The notes under the pieces were generated by a model that saw only the letters and a program-made list of their open reading frames with translations, searched no databases and was not told where the DNA came from. A DNA stretch of 64,000 nt from Egaibacter danicus (GTDB lineage: Bacteria > Pseudomonadota > Gammaproteobacteria > Burkholderiales > Burkholderiaceae_C): contig JADJII010000009.1 of assembly GCA_016707075.1 (NCBI GenBank), positions 171,372-235,371 of the forward strand, in the 5' to 3' direction. The translations under genes were made by a program, and so were the position numbers. Shown here in pieces: positions 53,700 to 62,509 of the stretch (position 1 is the first letter of the stretch; the number at the start of each line of letters is the position of its first letter).

Positions 53700-54944
53700 C
53701 TAGCCCGGCACCAGCGCCGTACGCCGGACCCGCTTCACATTGAACGCACTGGCAATCAGCACGCCCTGCACCAGCGCCAGACCGATGAAAACCGGTGTGT
53801 ACTGGTGGTGGTCCATCAACGTACCAAACACCAGCGGCGCGATGGCCTGGCCGATATCCAGCCCCGAGTAAACAATGCCGTACACCCGCCCGGTTGAATT
53901 GGGTGGCGTGGAGCGTTTCACAATCAGGTCACGCGATGGCCCGCCGGTACCTGCTGCAAAGCCCATCAAGCCAAACAGCACCGGCACCATCAGCCCCGGC
54001 ACATCCGCCAGCCCCAATATCAGCGCCATGCAGGCCGCCACGCCAAAGCCTGCGCCCACCACCTGCTCACAGCGCGCCGGGTCAGACGCCAGAAACCCGC
54101 CCAGCACCATGCCGCCCGCCGCGCACACCATGTAAACCGTGAGGCACGTAGCCACCAGCCCCAGCGGCATGCCGTGCAACTGGCGCGCCGCTTCGGGCGC
54201 GAAGGCCTGCACCACGCTGAGCGAAATGGCATACAGCAGGAAAAAAGCAAAACACATCCACACGGCGGGAATGCTCAGGAAAGCATAAGGGTGCTCCTCC
54301 TTCGTCGCGGTCTGGCTTTTGGCAGCGTGCACCACCGGCAGGTGCAACTTGTCGCGCTGCAGCAGCATGACCACCAGCACCACCAGCACCAATACGCCGG
54401 CGGATGCCAGCGCCGCGCGCCAGGAAAACGCCAGCGCAATCGGCACCACCAGCGCAGGCGCCAGCGCCCAGCCCAGGCTGCCGGTGATGCCATGCACGCT
54501 GTAGGCGTGTCCCAGACGTGGCGCACTCACCTTGCGGTTCAGCAGCGTGTAGTCCACCGGGTGAAACACGCCGTTGCCAACCCCCGCCACCACAGAAAAC
54601 GCCGCCATCATCCAGTAGCCGGTGCTGATGGAGAAGCCAAACGCCGCCAGTGCAATCAGCCCCAGACCGCCATACAACACCGGGCGCGGCCCGAACTTGT
54701 CCACCACAAAACCCGATGCCATCTGCACACCACACGACACCACAAAAAAGATGGTCATCAGAAACCCCAGCTCGGCGTAACTGGCGTTGAACGCTTCCTT
54801 GAGCCACGGAAACAGCGGCGCCAGCAACAACTGGCTGAAGTGGCTGATCAGGTGGACCACACCCACCAGACCAATCACCTGCGCATCGTGACGCAGGCTG
54901 ACGCCACCCGAGGGCGGCATGTTGAGAGTGCTTGAAGTGCTCAT
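53700..54944 (-). CDS. MFS transporter
   Basis: A major facilitator (414 aa, about twelve membrane segments). VVHLISHFSQLLLAPLFPWL at the N-terminus and FVVDKFGPRPVLYGGLGLIA resemble the fosmidomycin-resistance (Fsr) branch. The substrate is unknown. The ATG at 54944 has GGAGG 5 nt upstream and is preferred over an ATG 54 nt further out. It is divergent from an AraC-type regulator, a common pair for efflux. Confidence 0.88.
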   Translation of the reverse strand: MSTSSTLNMPPSGGVSLRHDAQVIGLVGVVHLISHFSQLLLAPLFPWLKEAFNASYAELGFLMTIFFVVSCGVQMASGFVVDKFGPRPVLYGGLGLIALAAFGFSISTGYWMMAAFSVVAGVGNGVFHPVDYTLLNRKVSAPRLGHAYSVHGITGSLGWALAPALVVPIALAFSWRAALASAGVLVLVVLVVMLLQRDKLHLPVVHAAKSQTATKEEHPYAFLSIPAVWMCFAFFLLYAISLSVVQAFAPEAARQLHGMPLGLVATCLTVYMVCAAGGMVLGGFLASDPARCEQVVGAGFGVAACMALILGLADVPGLMVPVLFGLMGFAAGTGGPSRDLIVKRSTPPNSTGRVYGIVYSGLDIGQAIAPLVFGTLMDHHQYTPVFIGLALVQGVLIASAFNVKRVRRTALVPG

Positions 54945-55023
54945 GGCCTCCATCGTAGTCTGCGCAGGCAATGCTGAAATGCGACAAAATGCCATCATTC
55001 ATCGAATATCAGACAACCTCGGC

Positions 55024-55867
55024 ATGCCCAAGCCCCGCACCATCACCAGACCGCCCAACACCCCCGTGGGCGATGATCACCGGTTCACGCCCTCCGCGCA
55101 GCGCCCGGTGCGCGTGCGCTCCACGCACCATGCCGGTGGACACCCATTTCGAGCCGCATCAACACGCCTGGGCCCAGCTGGCTTATTGCACCACGGGCGT
55201 GCTGCAGCTCACCGTCGCGCAGCAACCCGTCGGGCACATCACCTACATCGTGCCCCCATCCCGCGCGGTCTGGGTGGCACCCGGTGCGCTGCACGCCATC
55301 AACGTGCTGGAAACGGCGGAGTTCCGCACGCTGTACATCGACCCCGGCGTGGTGCCGGCCGGCTGGCGTGGCTCACGCGTGATGGTGGTGTCCAGCCTGA
55401 TGCGCGAGCTGATTCAGGCTCTGGATGCGCCGGTGGATATGCCCCTTGCCGCCACGCGCGAACAACTGCTCACCACACTGCTGCTGGACGAGATCACCCA
55501 CGCCACCACGCAGGCGCTGGGTGTGCCCATGCCCTCGCCCCACCATGGCGACAAGCGCCTGCGCGCGCTGTGTGAAGCCGTGCTGCGCGCCCCCGGCGAC
55601 CGCGCCACGCTGGCCGACTGGGCGGCCGACATTGGCGCCAGTGAACGCACCGTGGCACGCCTGTTCCGCACCGAGCTGCACACCAGCTACCAGCAATGGC
55701 GCCAGCAGGCCGTGCTGGCCCACGCCCTGCCCCTGCTTGCGCGCGGCACCCCCATCAGCCAGGTAGCCGCCGCCACCGGCTACGCCAGCGACAGCGCGTT
55801 CAGCGCCATGTTCAAGACCGCCATGGGGCAGCCACCGAGCCATTTCATGCATAAAAATGAGGCCTAG
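55024..55867 (+). CDS. AraC-family regulator, one frameshift near the 5' end
   Basis: A regulator of about 280 aa with an N-terminal cupin-like sensor (DTHFEPHQHAWAQLAYCTTG) and a C-terminal double helix-turn-helix (LADWAADIGASERTVARLFR, SQVAAATGYASDSAFSAMFK). The first 32 residues (MPKPRTITRPPNTPVGDDHR to RVRS) are in another frame. An extra base at about 55121-55124 separates them from RTMPVDTHFEPH. Without it the protein would be intact. It probably controls the divergent MFS gene. Confidence 0.83.
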
Positions 55868-55900
55868 CCCTTTCGGATATGCGTGAGTAGCTATCAAATA
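55857..55900 (+). repeat. Dispersed intergenic repeat, copy 4
   Basis: ATGAGGCCTAGCCCTTTCGG then ATATGCGTGAGTAGCTATC. The araC stop codon lies within its first bases, so the repeat supplies the last codons of the gene, as the copy at 51514 does for its neighbour. Confidence 0.65.
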
Positions 55901-56333
55901 TAGCGCAAATGAAATATCTGCAACTATCTGAGCAACCTGTGAAGGCGGGTTGCAATAGCCTGAACAGCCAATGAACGTCGCCTTTCGACCCAAAGCAGGT
56001 GTAGATAACGATCAACTGGTCGCCTGACAGCGGTCATTCAAGTGCGCTCAATTCAACGCTACGAACATCCACTTCAGAGAAACCTAGTCTACACGCTGAA
56101 CTTCACGGGATGGCCCACAATGGACAACCATGCACTCAAGCTTTCCAGACAATGCAACGCTCTAAGCATGGCTGAAGGATCCGGAGTGACGGCGGCTATT
56201 CCATACTCTGGTGCCTTGATAAGAAATTGCAGGCCTGCAGGTTCAATCAACCGCGTTCACATTACGCCCAGTGTCTCGCGCAAAGTGAATCGCCCCGGGG
56301 CGATTCAGATTGAATGAGCGCTATTGAACTGCT
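55901..56333. other. Non-coding stretch with a 22-bp palindrome
   Basis: No convincing gene is seen. A short open frame at 56042-56317 has no recognisable domain. At 56286-56307 lies a perfect 22-bp palindrome, TGAATCGCCCC followed by its exact complement, near the 3' end of the LysR gene. It could be a converging terminator stem without a U-run, a protein site, or the scar of a mobile element. Confidence 0.4.
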
Positions 56334-57233
56334 CTAGTTGAGCGTGGAGTCCTGGCGCAATCGTTCGATTGCAAGGTCCAAAAAGGCGCGAACTCGCTGT
56401 GGCGCTTGTCTGCCTTCTTTGTGCACGACATGCACAGGCAACGCAGGCGGTTCAAAGCCCGGCAATGCAGTCTTCAATTTTCCTGTTCGTAAGTGTTCCG
56501 CCACTTGGTACGACAGCAGGCGAGTCAACCCAAATCCGCTCAATGCCGCGGCCACCGCTGAATCATTGGTCGTTGTGATCATTCTCGCCTGCAGTCGGAT
56601 GTTTCTGGGCTGCCCTTCTTCCATCAGCTTCCACTCTGGATTGGGAGTCACACTACTTGCGGAAATAATGATGTGGTTGTGCAAGTCATCGGGTGAAGTG
56701 GGGATGCCGTTCTTGGCGAGATAGTCCGGTGAGGCACAGATAACCCGCCGCACCTGACCAACACGAATAGCCTGCATGGTTGAATCCGGCAAATCGCCGA
56801 TTCGGACAGCAACATCCACGCCTTCATCCAAGAGATTGACGACCCGATCCAGAAACATGCATGACGCACTCACCTCGGGGTAGCGGGTCAGATATTCCGT
56901 GACGATGGGCGTAACGTACATTCCTCCAAATAGTACGGGAGCTGTGATGGTGAGCCGTCCCCTCGGAGAGGAGTGCATGCCACTCACAGACTCATCCGCT
57001 TCCAGCATCTCCGCCAGGATTCGCCTGCAATCCTGCACGTAACGCTCGCCTGCGTCTGTGACCCGAACTGTGCGCGTAGTGCGGGTCAGCAGCCGAAGCC
57101 CCAGATGCGTTTCCAGTTCATTGATCGCTCTGGTCACTGCCGGTGGAGACATACTAAGTTTGCGCCCCGCCCCTGCAAAACCATTGGTGTCGACCACCGC
57201 GACAAAGACATTCATCAAATGAAATCTGTCCAT
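56334..57233 (-). CDS. LysR-family transcriptional regulator
   Basis: A 299-aa LysR protein. The N-terminal helix-turn-helix is at residues 1-62 (FHLMNVFVAVVDTNGFAGAG, SPPAVTRAINELETHLGLRL) and the effector domain follows (RLTITAPVLFGGMYVTPIVT). It is divergent from the AhpD-like gene at 57370, 136 bp away, and probably regulates it. It resembles the CrgA/PtrR subgroup. The effector is unknown. Confidence 0.92.
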   Translation of the reverse strand: MDRFHLMNVFVAVVDTNGFAGAGRKLSMSPPAVTRAINELETHLGLRLLTRTTRTVRVTDAGERYVQDCRRILAEMLEADESVSGMHSSPRGRLTITAPVLFGGMYVTPIVTEYLTRYPEVSASCMFLDRVVNLLDEGVDVAVRIGDLPDSTMQAIRVGQVRRVICASPDYLAKNGIPTSPDDLHNHIIISASSVTPNPEWKLMEEGQPRNIRLQARMITTTNDSAVAAALSGFGLTRLLSYQVAEHLRTGKLKTALPGFEPPALPVHVVHKEGRQAPQRVRAFLDLAIERLRQDSTLN

Positions 57234-57369
57234 AGTGTTCCGATAAATGGAATAGTGACTTGCTTTTAAATGTGATTCTCTATATTCAGAAGATTAAATA
57301 CAGTCCAACCATTCGCTGGAAACCAGCGAAGACTAGTACCAAAAGTTCTAACCATTGAAGGAAACCACC

Positions 57370-57918
57370 ATGTCCCGTATCAGTATCCCCACCATCGACA
57401 GCGCTCTGGAAGCATCCAAGCCGCTGCTCGCTGCCGTTCAAAAGCAGCTGGGCGTTGTCCCCAACCTGATGAAACTGGTGGGCCACAGTCCCGCCGCTTT
57501 GGAAGGCTACTTGTCCTTGAACGGTTCCCTTGCCAAAGGCAAGCTCACTGTGCAACTGCGTGAACGCATTGCGTTGACCATCGCCGAATACAACGGTTGC
57601 GACTATTGCCTGTCTGCACATGACTACCTCGGTCGAAACGTTGCCAAGATCAGCAGCGCTGAACTCAGCGCTGCACGAACTGGCCATTCCGAAGACGCCA
57701 GTACAGAGGCTGCCCTCCAATTCGCCCTGCGCGTTGTGCAGTCCCGTGGAAAGGTTAGCGATGCTGATATTGCCACTTTGCGCTTTTTGGCTTTTGACGA
57801 AGCTGCAGTGATTGAAATTGTGGCGAACGTCGCGGTGAATGTTCCAACCAACTACATCAACAACGTGGCACTGACCGACATCGACTTTCCTGCCGTGCAG
57901 GCCAAGTTAGCAACTTAA
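57370..57918 (+). CDS. Carboxymuconolactone decarboxylase / AhpD-like protein
   Basis: A 182-aa protein of the CMD/AhpD fold. The redox motif is CDYC followed by LSAHDYLG (about residue 81), the alkylhydroperoxidase-type CxxC-x3-H. It probably reduces peroxides via these cysteines. AGGAAA precedes the ATG at 57370. The divergent LysR regulator supports inducible expression. Confidence 0.9.
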   Translation: MSRISIPTIDSALEASKPLLAAVQKQLGVVPNLMKLVGHSPAALEGYLSLNGSLAKGKLTVQLRERIALTIAEYNGCDYCLSAHDYLGRNVAKISSAELSAARTGHSEDASTEAALQFALRVVQSRGKVSDADIATLRFLAFDEAAVIEIVANVAVNVPTNYINNVALTDIDFPAVQAKLAT

Positions 57919-57925
57919 GGCAATC

Positions 57926-57950
57926 GGGCCGCCGGCTCTCCGGCGGTCTG
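57926..57950 (+). terminator. Possible terminator after the AhpD-like gene
   Basis: CCGCCGG (57929-57935) and CCGGCGG (57940-57946) form a strong GC stem with a CTCT loop, but only TCTGT follows, so the U-tract is poor. Confidence 0.4.
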
Positions 57951-58352
57951 TATCAATCACACAGCACAGAACAACGTATGAATCTCGACAACGCCGTTCA
58001 AACACACGCGCAGTGGTAGATCAGGATCCACTCGGCCATATTGAAACACGAACAACTGGATTTGATCACCCTGTTCCGCGACGACTGCTGCGAACTTGGT
58101 CAATGGCTCCATGGAGAAGGTAAGTCGAGCTGTGGCAGGTTTAAAACTCACCCAGAATGCATTCCAAGTATCTAATGCTCAACAGCGAAGTGACGAGAAT
58201 TACAAAGACAGCGAACGCCAGGCAGTTTGCTACCGCCGAAGGCATACTCAATGCAGGCACCCCTACGCCAAAGCCTCTAGTGCACCGAGCGTTTCTATCC
58301 TGCAACTACGCAAAGAAGCGGGAATTTGAACAGCGCAACCAACAGGCCCACC
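57951..58352. other. Stretch without a recognisable gene
   Basis: Several short open frames on both strands (for example 57957-58151 minus and 58157-58489 plus) show no family motif or ribosome-binding site. The segment lies next to the frameshifted DUF1348 gene and may be decayed sequence. Confidence 0.35.
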
Positions 58353-58833
58353 ATGAACACCAATACCGAACCACCGCGCCCACCACCACCTCCCTTCAGT
58401 CTGGAGACTGCAACACAAAAAGTCCGATTGGCAGAGGATGCCTGGAACTCCCAGGATCCCGCGCGTGTCACTTGCGTACACCCCGCTGAGTCAATGGCGT
58501 AATCGATCAGAATTCTTGACGGGTCGTCAGGAGATTCAGGCATTTCTGGCTCGCAAATGGGAACGTGAACTTGAGTACCGACTGGTCAAAGAGCTGTGGT
58601 CTTTTCATACCAATCGCATTGCCGCAAGATTTTGTTACGAGTGGCATGACGTGGGTGGTCAATGGTTCAGAAGCTATGGCAACGAGAACTGGGAGTTTGA
58701 CGAAGATGGATTGATGCAATTACGTCTGGCAAGCATCAACGATCTGCCCATAGCAAGTACCGACCGCAAACTCTTGTGGCCCCAAGGTCGTCGACCAGAT
58801 GATTACGCATCGCTTTCCCAATTGGGGCTCTAG
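58353..58833 (+). CDS. DUF1348 (NTF2-like) protein, frameshifted
   Basis: A small cone-shaped NTF2-like protein of about 160 aa. The first 37 residues (MNTNTEPPRPPPPPFSLETA to SQDPA) are in one frame, and the conserved body (RVSLAYTPLSQWRNRSEFLT, ELEYRLVKELWSFHTNRIAA, NENWEFDEDGLM, LLWPQGRRPDDYASL) in another. A two-base loss in the GCGCG run at about 58460-58466 explains it. The function of the family is not known. It is 3 nt before the PNPOx-like gene and probably co-transcribed with it. Confidence 0.82.
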
Positions 58834-58836
58834 CGT

Positions 58837-59445
58837 ATGACCAACAGGCACCAATTTACCAGTGACATTGCCTTTACGACAGCGGTGAAGGCTATCCAAA
58901 CCCGAAAAGGATCTCGCTACGGATATGCCCGCATGGAGCAAGCAGACTCGTGGGAATCTTCCATCACGGACGAACTGAAAGAATTCCTCACATTGCAGAC
59001 CAGCTTTTACATGGCGACGGTCAACGCGGATGCGCAACCCTACATTCAGCACCGAGGCGGTCCTGCTGGCTTCTTGCGTGCGATGGATGAGCGTACGCTT
59101 GCTTTTGTTGATTACGCCGGTAACAAGCAATTCATATCACAGGGGAACCTTACCGAGAATCCCAAGGCGCATCTATTTTTGATGGACTACGAGCATCGGC
59201 AGCGCATAAAGATATGGGGCGAAGCCAAAGTAATTGAGGGTGATACGACGCTGATTGCGAGGTTGATGCCTGCCAATTACCAAGCCAAACCGGAGCAGGT
59301 TATTGTCTTCACAGTTACTGCATGGGATGCAAATTGTCCGCAGCACATCCCCGTGCGATTTGATGCAGCCAAGGTGAAGGAAGCGTTAGACGTCAGGGAT
59401 CAACGCATACGTGAGCTTGAAGCTGAGATTGCACTGCTTCAATGA
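58837..59445 (+). CDS. Pyridoxamine 5'-phosphate oxidase-family flavoprotein
   Basis: A 202-aa FMN-binding split-barrel protein. It shows FYMATVNADAQPYIQHRGGP, TLAFVDYAGNKQFISQGNL and QRIKIWGEAKVIEGD, the pattern of PNPOx-like proteins of unknown substrate. The C-terminus has a short coiled coil (DVRDQRIRELEAEIALLQ). It directly follows the DUF1348 gene. Confidence 0.88.
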   Translation: MTNRHQFTSDIAFTTAVKAIQTRKGSRYGYARMEQADSWESSITDELKEFLTLQTSFYMATVNADAQPYIQHRGGPAGFLRAMDERTLAFVDYAGNKQFISQGNLTENPKAHLFLMDYEHRQRIKIWGEAKVIEGDTTLIARLMPANYQAKPEQVIVFTVTAWDANCPQHIPVRFDAAKVKEALDVRDQRIRELEAEIALLQ

Positions 59446-59619
59446 TGCACAGGGCAGGGCGAAAGCTACTTCCAAGCTTCATTCAACTGGATTGCCCGAA
59501 AGCGGTCGGTGGCGACCGGCCGCTTCTGGGCGCATCCCTGCCGAATGGCCCCCTTTGGGCACGAAAACCCCATCAGCATCCCGTCCTCCGACCAAGCGCA
59601 GTTCCAGTCCCCGTACCGC

Positions 59620-59892
59620 TCAGTCCACATCCCCAAACAAGTCACCCAGCTTCTTCGCGCCATCGGAATCAGCTCTGGCAGTCATTGGCACGCCCTTCGG
59701 ATACTCCTCTGCAATGCGGTCCTCCCAGTAAGTTGCCGGATTGGGCGCGCTGCAAAGCCGCCGATACACCTCCTCTGGAACCTGCTTGTAGGCGAGGACG
59801 GTCTTGTTGTCCCAGTGCAGCTCCAGTTGCCGCGATGCGGGGTTGTAATCAGCCTTCCTGATGCGGCCGCTGGTGAAGGTCTTTGTGGGCAT
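59620..59892 (-). CDS. KTSC domain protein
   Basis: A 90-aa protein with the KTSC fold: IRKADYNPASRQLELHWDNK, VLAYKQVPEEVYRRLCSAPN and ATYWEDRIAEEYPKG. The domain is found in lysyl-tRNA synthetase-associated and stand-alone small proteins and its role is not established. It is isolated on the minus strand. Confidence 0.8.
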   Translation of the reverse strand: MPTKTFTSGRIRKADYNPASRQLELHWDNKTVLAYKQVPEEVYRRLCSAPNPATYWEDRIAEEYPKGVPMTARADSDGAKKLGDLFGDVD

Positions 59893-60051
59893 GTCTGAGG
59901 TCTCTCCTGAACGGATGGCAAGGAACTATCCGGCAAGTCTACGCAGTTCCACGCGGCTGCCATCATTGCGCCATTTCATGCGTCAAAACGAAGCCTGCCC
60001 GGCCGCGGTGCGATACTGAGTTCGCTGGAATTGACTTTTTATCCGACCTTC

Positions 60052-61026
60052 ATGATTCCCCTCTCGGCCAGTGATACGCGCATTTCGCCGCTTCTGAGCG
60101 GTGTAACCTGGCTGGAAGTTGCTGTGCTTGTGGTTGCCGGAGGTGGTCTCCTGATTGCGCATCCGCTGGTAGTCGGCATCTGGCCATGGTCGTTGGCGCC
60201 GTTCAATCTGCGTTTCCTCGGCGCGCTTTACACCGCTGCGCTGCTGGCAGCATTCCTCCAGTCTTGGTTCGGAACGTGGGCTCCAGCCCGAACGGTGACG
60301 ACGATGATCTTCGTTTTTACGCTGGTCGTGACGGCCTGCTCTTTTGTTCATTGGGAACGTTTCAATCCGGCAAAGGTGGAGGTCTGGGTCTGGTTCGCTC
60401 TCTACATCGGCGTTTGCCTGAATGCCGGTGTGCATCTGTGGTGGTATCGCCGCCTTCGGCCGGCTGGCAGCCCACCGGACTCCTGGCCGCGTGCGGCGCT
60501 GCTCGCACAAGCCCTGGTGCTGGGCAGTTATGGGGCTGCTCTGTTGGTGGCGCCTGAACAGGCCGCAAACATCTGGCCATGGAAGGTCGACACCTTTCAT
60601 GCCCAGCTCTACAGCGTCGCCTTCCTCACTCCGGCAGCTGGTGCCCTGACCTTGATGCGGTCAGCCACGCGCATTGACTGGTTCACGCTGGGTATCACTC
60701 AGCTGGCCTGGGGGCTGTTACCGATCATGGCGCTGGTGATCGTCGATGTGCAACTGCGCCGGGTGGACTGGACCGCATGGCCGGCTTGGGTCTGGGTCGG
60801 GTTGTTCCTGATGACCGCAACGATGGGCGTCTGGATGCTGCTGCGGGCAGCGACAGAATCCGTGAAACCGATTGCATACCGGTTGCGGATGATCAAGCGC
60901 AACGAGCGGTGTCTGCGCCCGCGCCAGCCGCCAGCCCGCCCACAATTTGCCCGAGCGCCCCCGCGACAAACGCCCCACCTTGCTGGACGCCGCGCCCCCC
61001 ACCGCGCACCCGCCCCGCGGCATTAA
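60052..61026 (+). CDS. Membrane protein of unknown function with a Pro/Arg-rich tail
   Basis: The first 280 or so residues form about eight hydrophobic segments (WLEVAVLVVAGGGLLIAHPL, FVFTLVVTACSFVHWERFNP, ALVLGSYGAALLVAPEQAAN, WPAWVWVGLFLMTATMGVWM), with an internal repeat around the WPW motif. I do not recognise the family. From about 60905 the protein turns into a Pro/Arg-rich tail (CLRPRQPPARPQFARAPPRQ) where the DNA becomes very C-rich. The natural stop may have been lost at a junction. I prefer the ATG at 60052 over an upstream start. Confidence 0.6.
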   Translation: MIPLSASDTRISPLLSGVTWLEVAVLVVAGGGLLIAHPLVVGIWPWSLAPFNLRFLGALYTAALLAAFLQSWFGTWAPARTVTTMIFVFTLVVTACSFVHWERFNPAKVEVWVWFALYIGVCLNAGVHLWWYRRLRPAGSPPDSWPRAALLAQALVLGSYGAALLVAPEQAANIWPWKVDTFHAQLYSVAFLTPAAGALTLMRSATRIDWFTLGITQLAWGLLPIMALVIVDVQLRRVDWTAWPAWVWVGLFLMTATMGVWMLLRAATESVKPIAYRLRMIKRNERCLRPRQPPARPQFARAPPRQTPHLAGRRAPHRAPAPRH

Positions 61027-61502
61027 CTGCGCAATACTGCCGCTCCGCGTGGTTCAGCCAGGGCCACCACACGGCCCACACACCCACGCCAAAGACTGGC
61101 GCACCAGCCACCCGAACCACGCGAACGCTGCGATCCAGCCAACCACTCTTAACGTCAGCAACCTTCGCGCCGGCCACCGCCAGCACGACCTGCCACTGCC
61201 AGCAACACAGGCACCCACCAGCGGGCCACACCTCACGTCAGCAAGCTGGCGATGCGGCGCCGACACGACCAGACGCGCCGCTGCCGCAGTGTCGCCAGTT
61301 GCTGCTCTCGACGAAACCGGCGACCGCCGCTGACGAACCAAAACCGCAATTGGCAGCCCCAGCACGCCAACACCCGAACGCAATATACCGAGCATTCCCG
61401 GCCACACCAGCACCGCACGTCGTCGGGACAACCGCCGGGCAACCGCACTTTTGCACGGCACACCACCAGGGCACTGCGGTACCAGTCTACCCTTCCCGGA
61501 AA
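61027..61502. other. C-rich, G-poor plus-strand stretch without a gene
   Basis: This region, together with 60905-61026, has a clear strand bias: the plus strand is rich in C and A and poor in T, unlike flanking genes. Open frames exist on the minus strand (for example 61054-61506 and 60893-61231), but their products are Trp/Cys/Gly/Val-rich and resemble no family I know. It could be a badly decayed gene or foreign DNA. Confidence 0.4.
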
Positions 61503-62378
61503 TCAACGCTGAGCCGCCGTCAGCAGCAGTTCGTTGGGGCCAACCCAGCCGTCGGCCGTCGTGAAAGCGCCCAGACGCTCTTCCATCTCGGCCCAGGCTG
61601 CCTCTGCGGCTGCAGGTGTGAGCCGGCCCAGGATTTGCTGGATCGGGCTGGCCGACGAACGAATGAAGTCAAGGTAGTGGCGCGCCGTGGGCAGGCGAAA
61701 GGGTGCATCCAGTGCCGTGGTGGCGATGTTCTGAAAGCCCGCCGCCCGGAACAGCTCATCGGCCAGGCCCGGCTTGCCCAGGCTCAACAGACCGCCCGGC
61801 TGGAACGGGTCGCGCGCGGGCAAGCCCGCATGCTTCAGCGCCGTGGACATCAGGATGCCCAGGCAGGGGTTGCGGTCAGGCCGCGAGAACACCATGGTGC
61901 AAATGCCACCGCCCGGACGCAAGGCCCGGTGCATGCTGCGCAATCCCTGCAACGGGTCGGGGAAAAACATGAGTCCCAGCCGGCATACCACTGCGTCGAA
62001 ACTGGCGGCGTCAACCGGCAGCGCTTCGCCGTCGGCGGCGAGGGTCTGCACGTTGCGGAACCCGGCTTGATGCGCGTTTTTTTGTGCCAGCGCCAGAATG
62101 GCGGGGGACAGGTCGGTGGCGAGTGCGCGGCCCTGCGGACCCACGCGTTGTGCAATGTCCAGCGTCTGGTCACCTGCACCGGCAGCGACATCCAGCACCG
62201 ATGCACCCGGTCCGACGCGAGCCATGTCCAGCATGGCGTCAGTGGCCTGGCGCAACCAGGCGCGGATCTCTGATGTGTGATCGTTCCAGCCTTGCGCTGA
62301 ACGGTCCCACTGCTCGCGCACAGCGGTCTTGAAAGCCTGGGTATCCGGGTTGGCGACGGGGGTAGAAACAGTTGTCAT
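61503..62378 (-). CDS. SAM-dependent class I methyltransferase
   Basis: A 291-aa methyltransferase of the UbiE/type 11 group. The SAM-binding motif I is VLDVAAGAGDQTLDIA, motif II includes ATDLSPAILALAQKNA, and DAVVCRLGLMFFPDP and HRALRPGGGICTMVFSRPD follow. The substrate is not known. AGGAG precedes the ATG at 62378. The 42 residues upstream in the same frame are not family-like. It is divergent from a LysR gene. Confidence 0.9.
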   Translation of the reverse strand: MTTVSTPVANPDTQAFKTAVREQWDRSAQGWNDHTSEIRAWLRQATDAMLDMARVGPGASVLDVAAGAGDQTLDIAQRVGPQGRALATDLSPAILALAQKNAHQAGFRNVQTLAADGEALPVDAASFDAVVCRLGLMFFPDPLQGLRSMHRALRPGGGICTMVFSRPDRNPCLGILMSTALKHAGLPARDPFQPGGLLSLGKPGLADELFRAAGFQNIATTALDAPFRLPTARHYLDFIRSSASPIQQILGRLTPAAAEAAWAEMEERLGAFTTADGWVGPNELLLTAAQR

Positions 62379-62509
62379 GGTGGCTCCTGGTGAATGTTTG
62401 TCGTTCCTGTATGGCAGCTTCAGTCTAGGTTTTGCATCCATGCGCCACAAGCCGCAGGCTTGCATAATGGGGTTGCACAAATGCATAGCCCCGCCCCACA
62501 TCACCCACC

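Noticed and set aside
57957..58151. 64-residue minus-strand frame as a small gene
   Set aside because: There is no ribosome-binding site or recognisable domain, and the surroundings look eroded.
60777..62273. 498-residue open frame on the plus strand
   Set aside because: It lies opposite the methyltransferase gene and across the C-rich block. Its product is Pro/Thr/Gln-rich low complexity with no domain, while the minus strand has an excellent methyltransferase.
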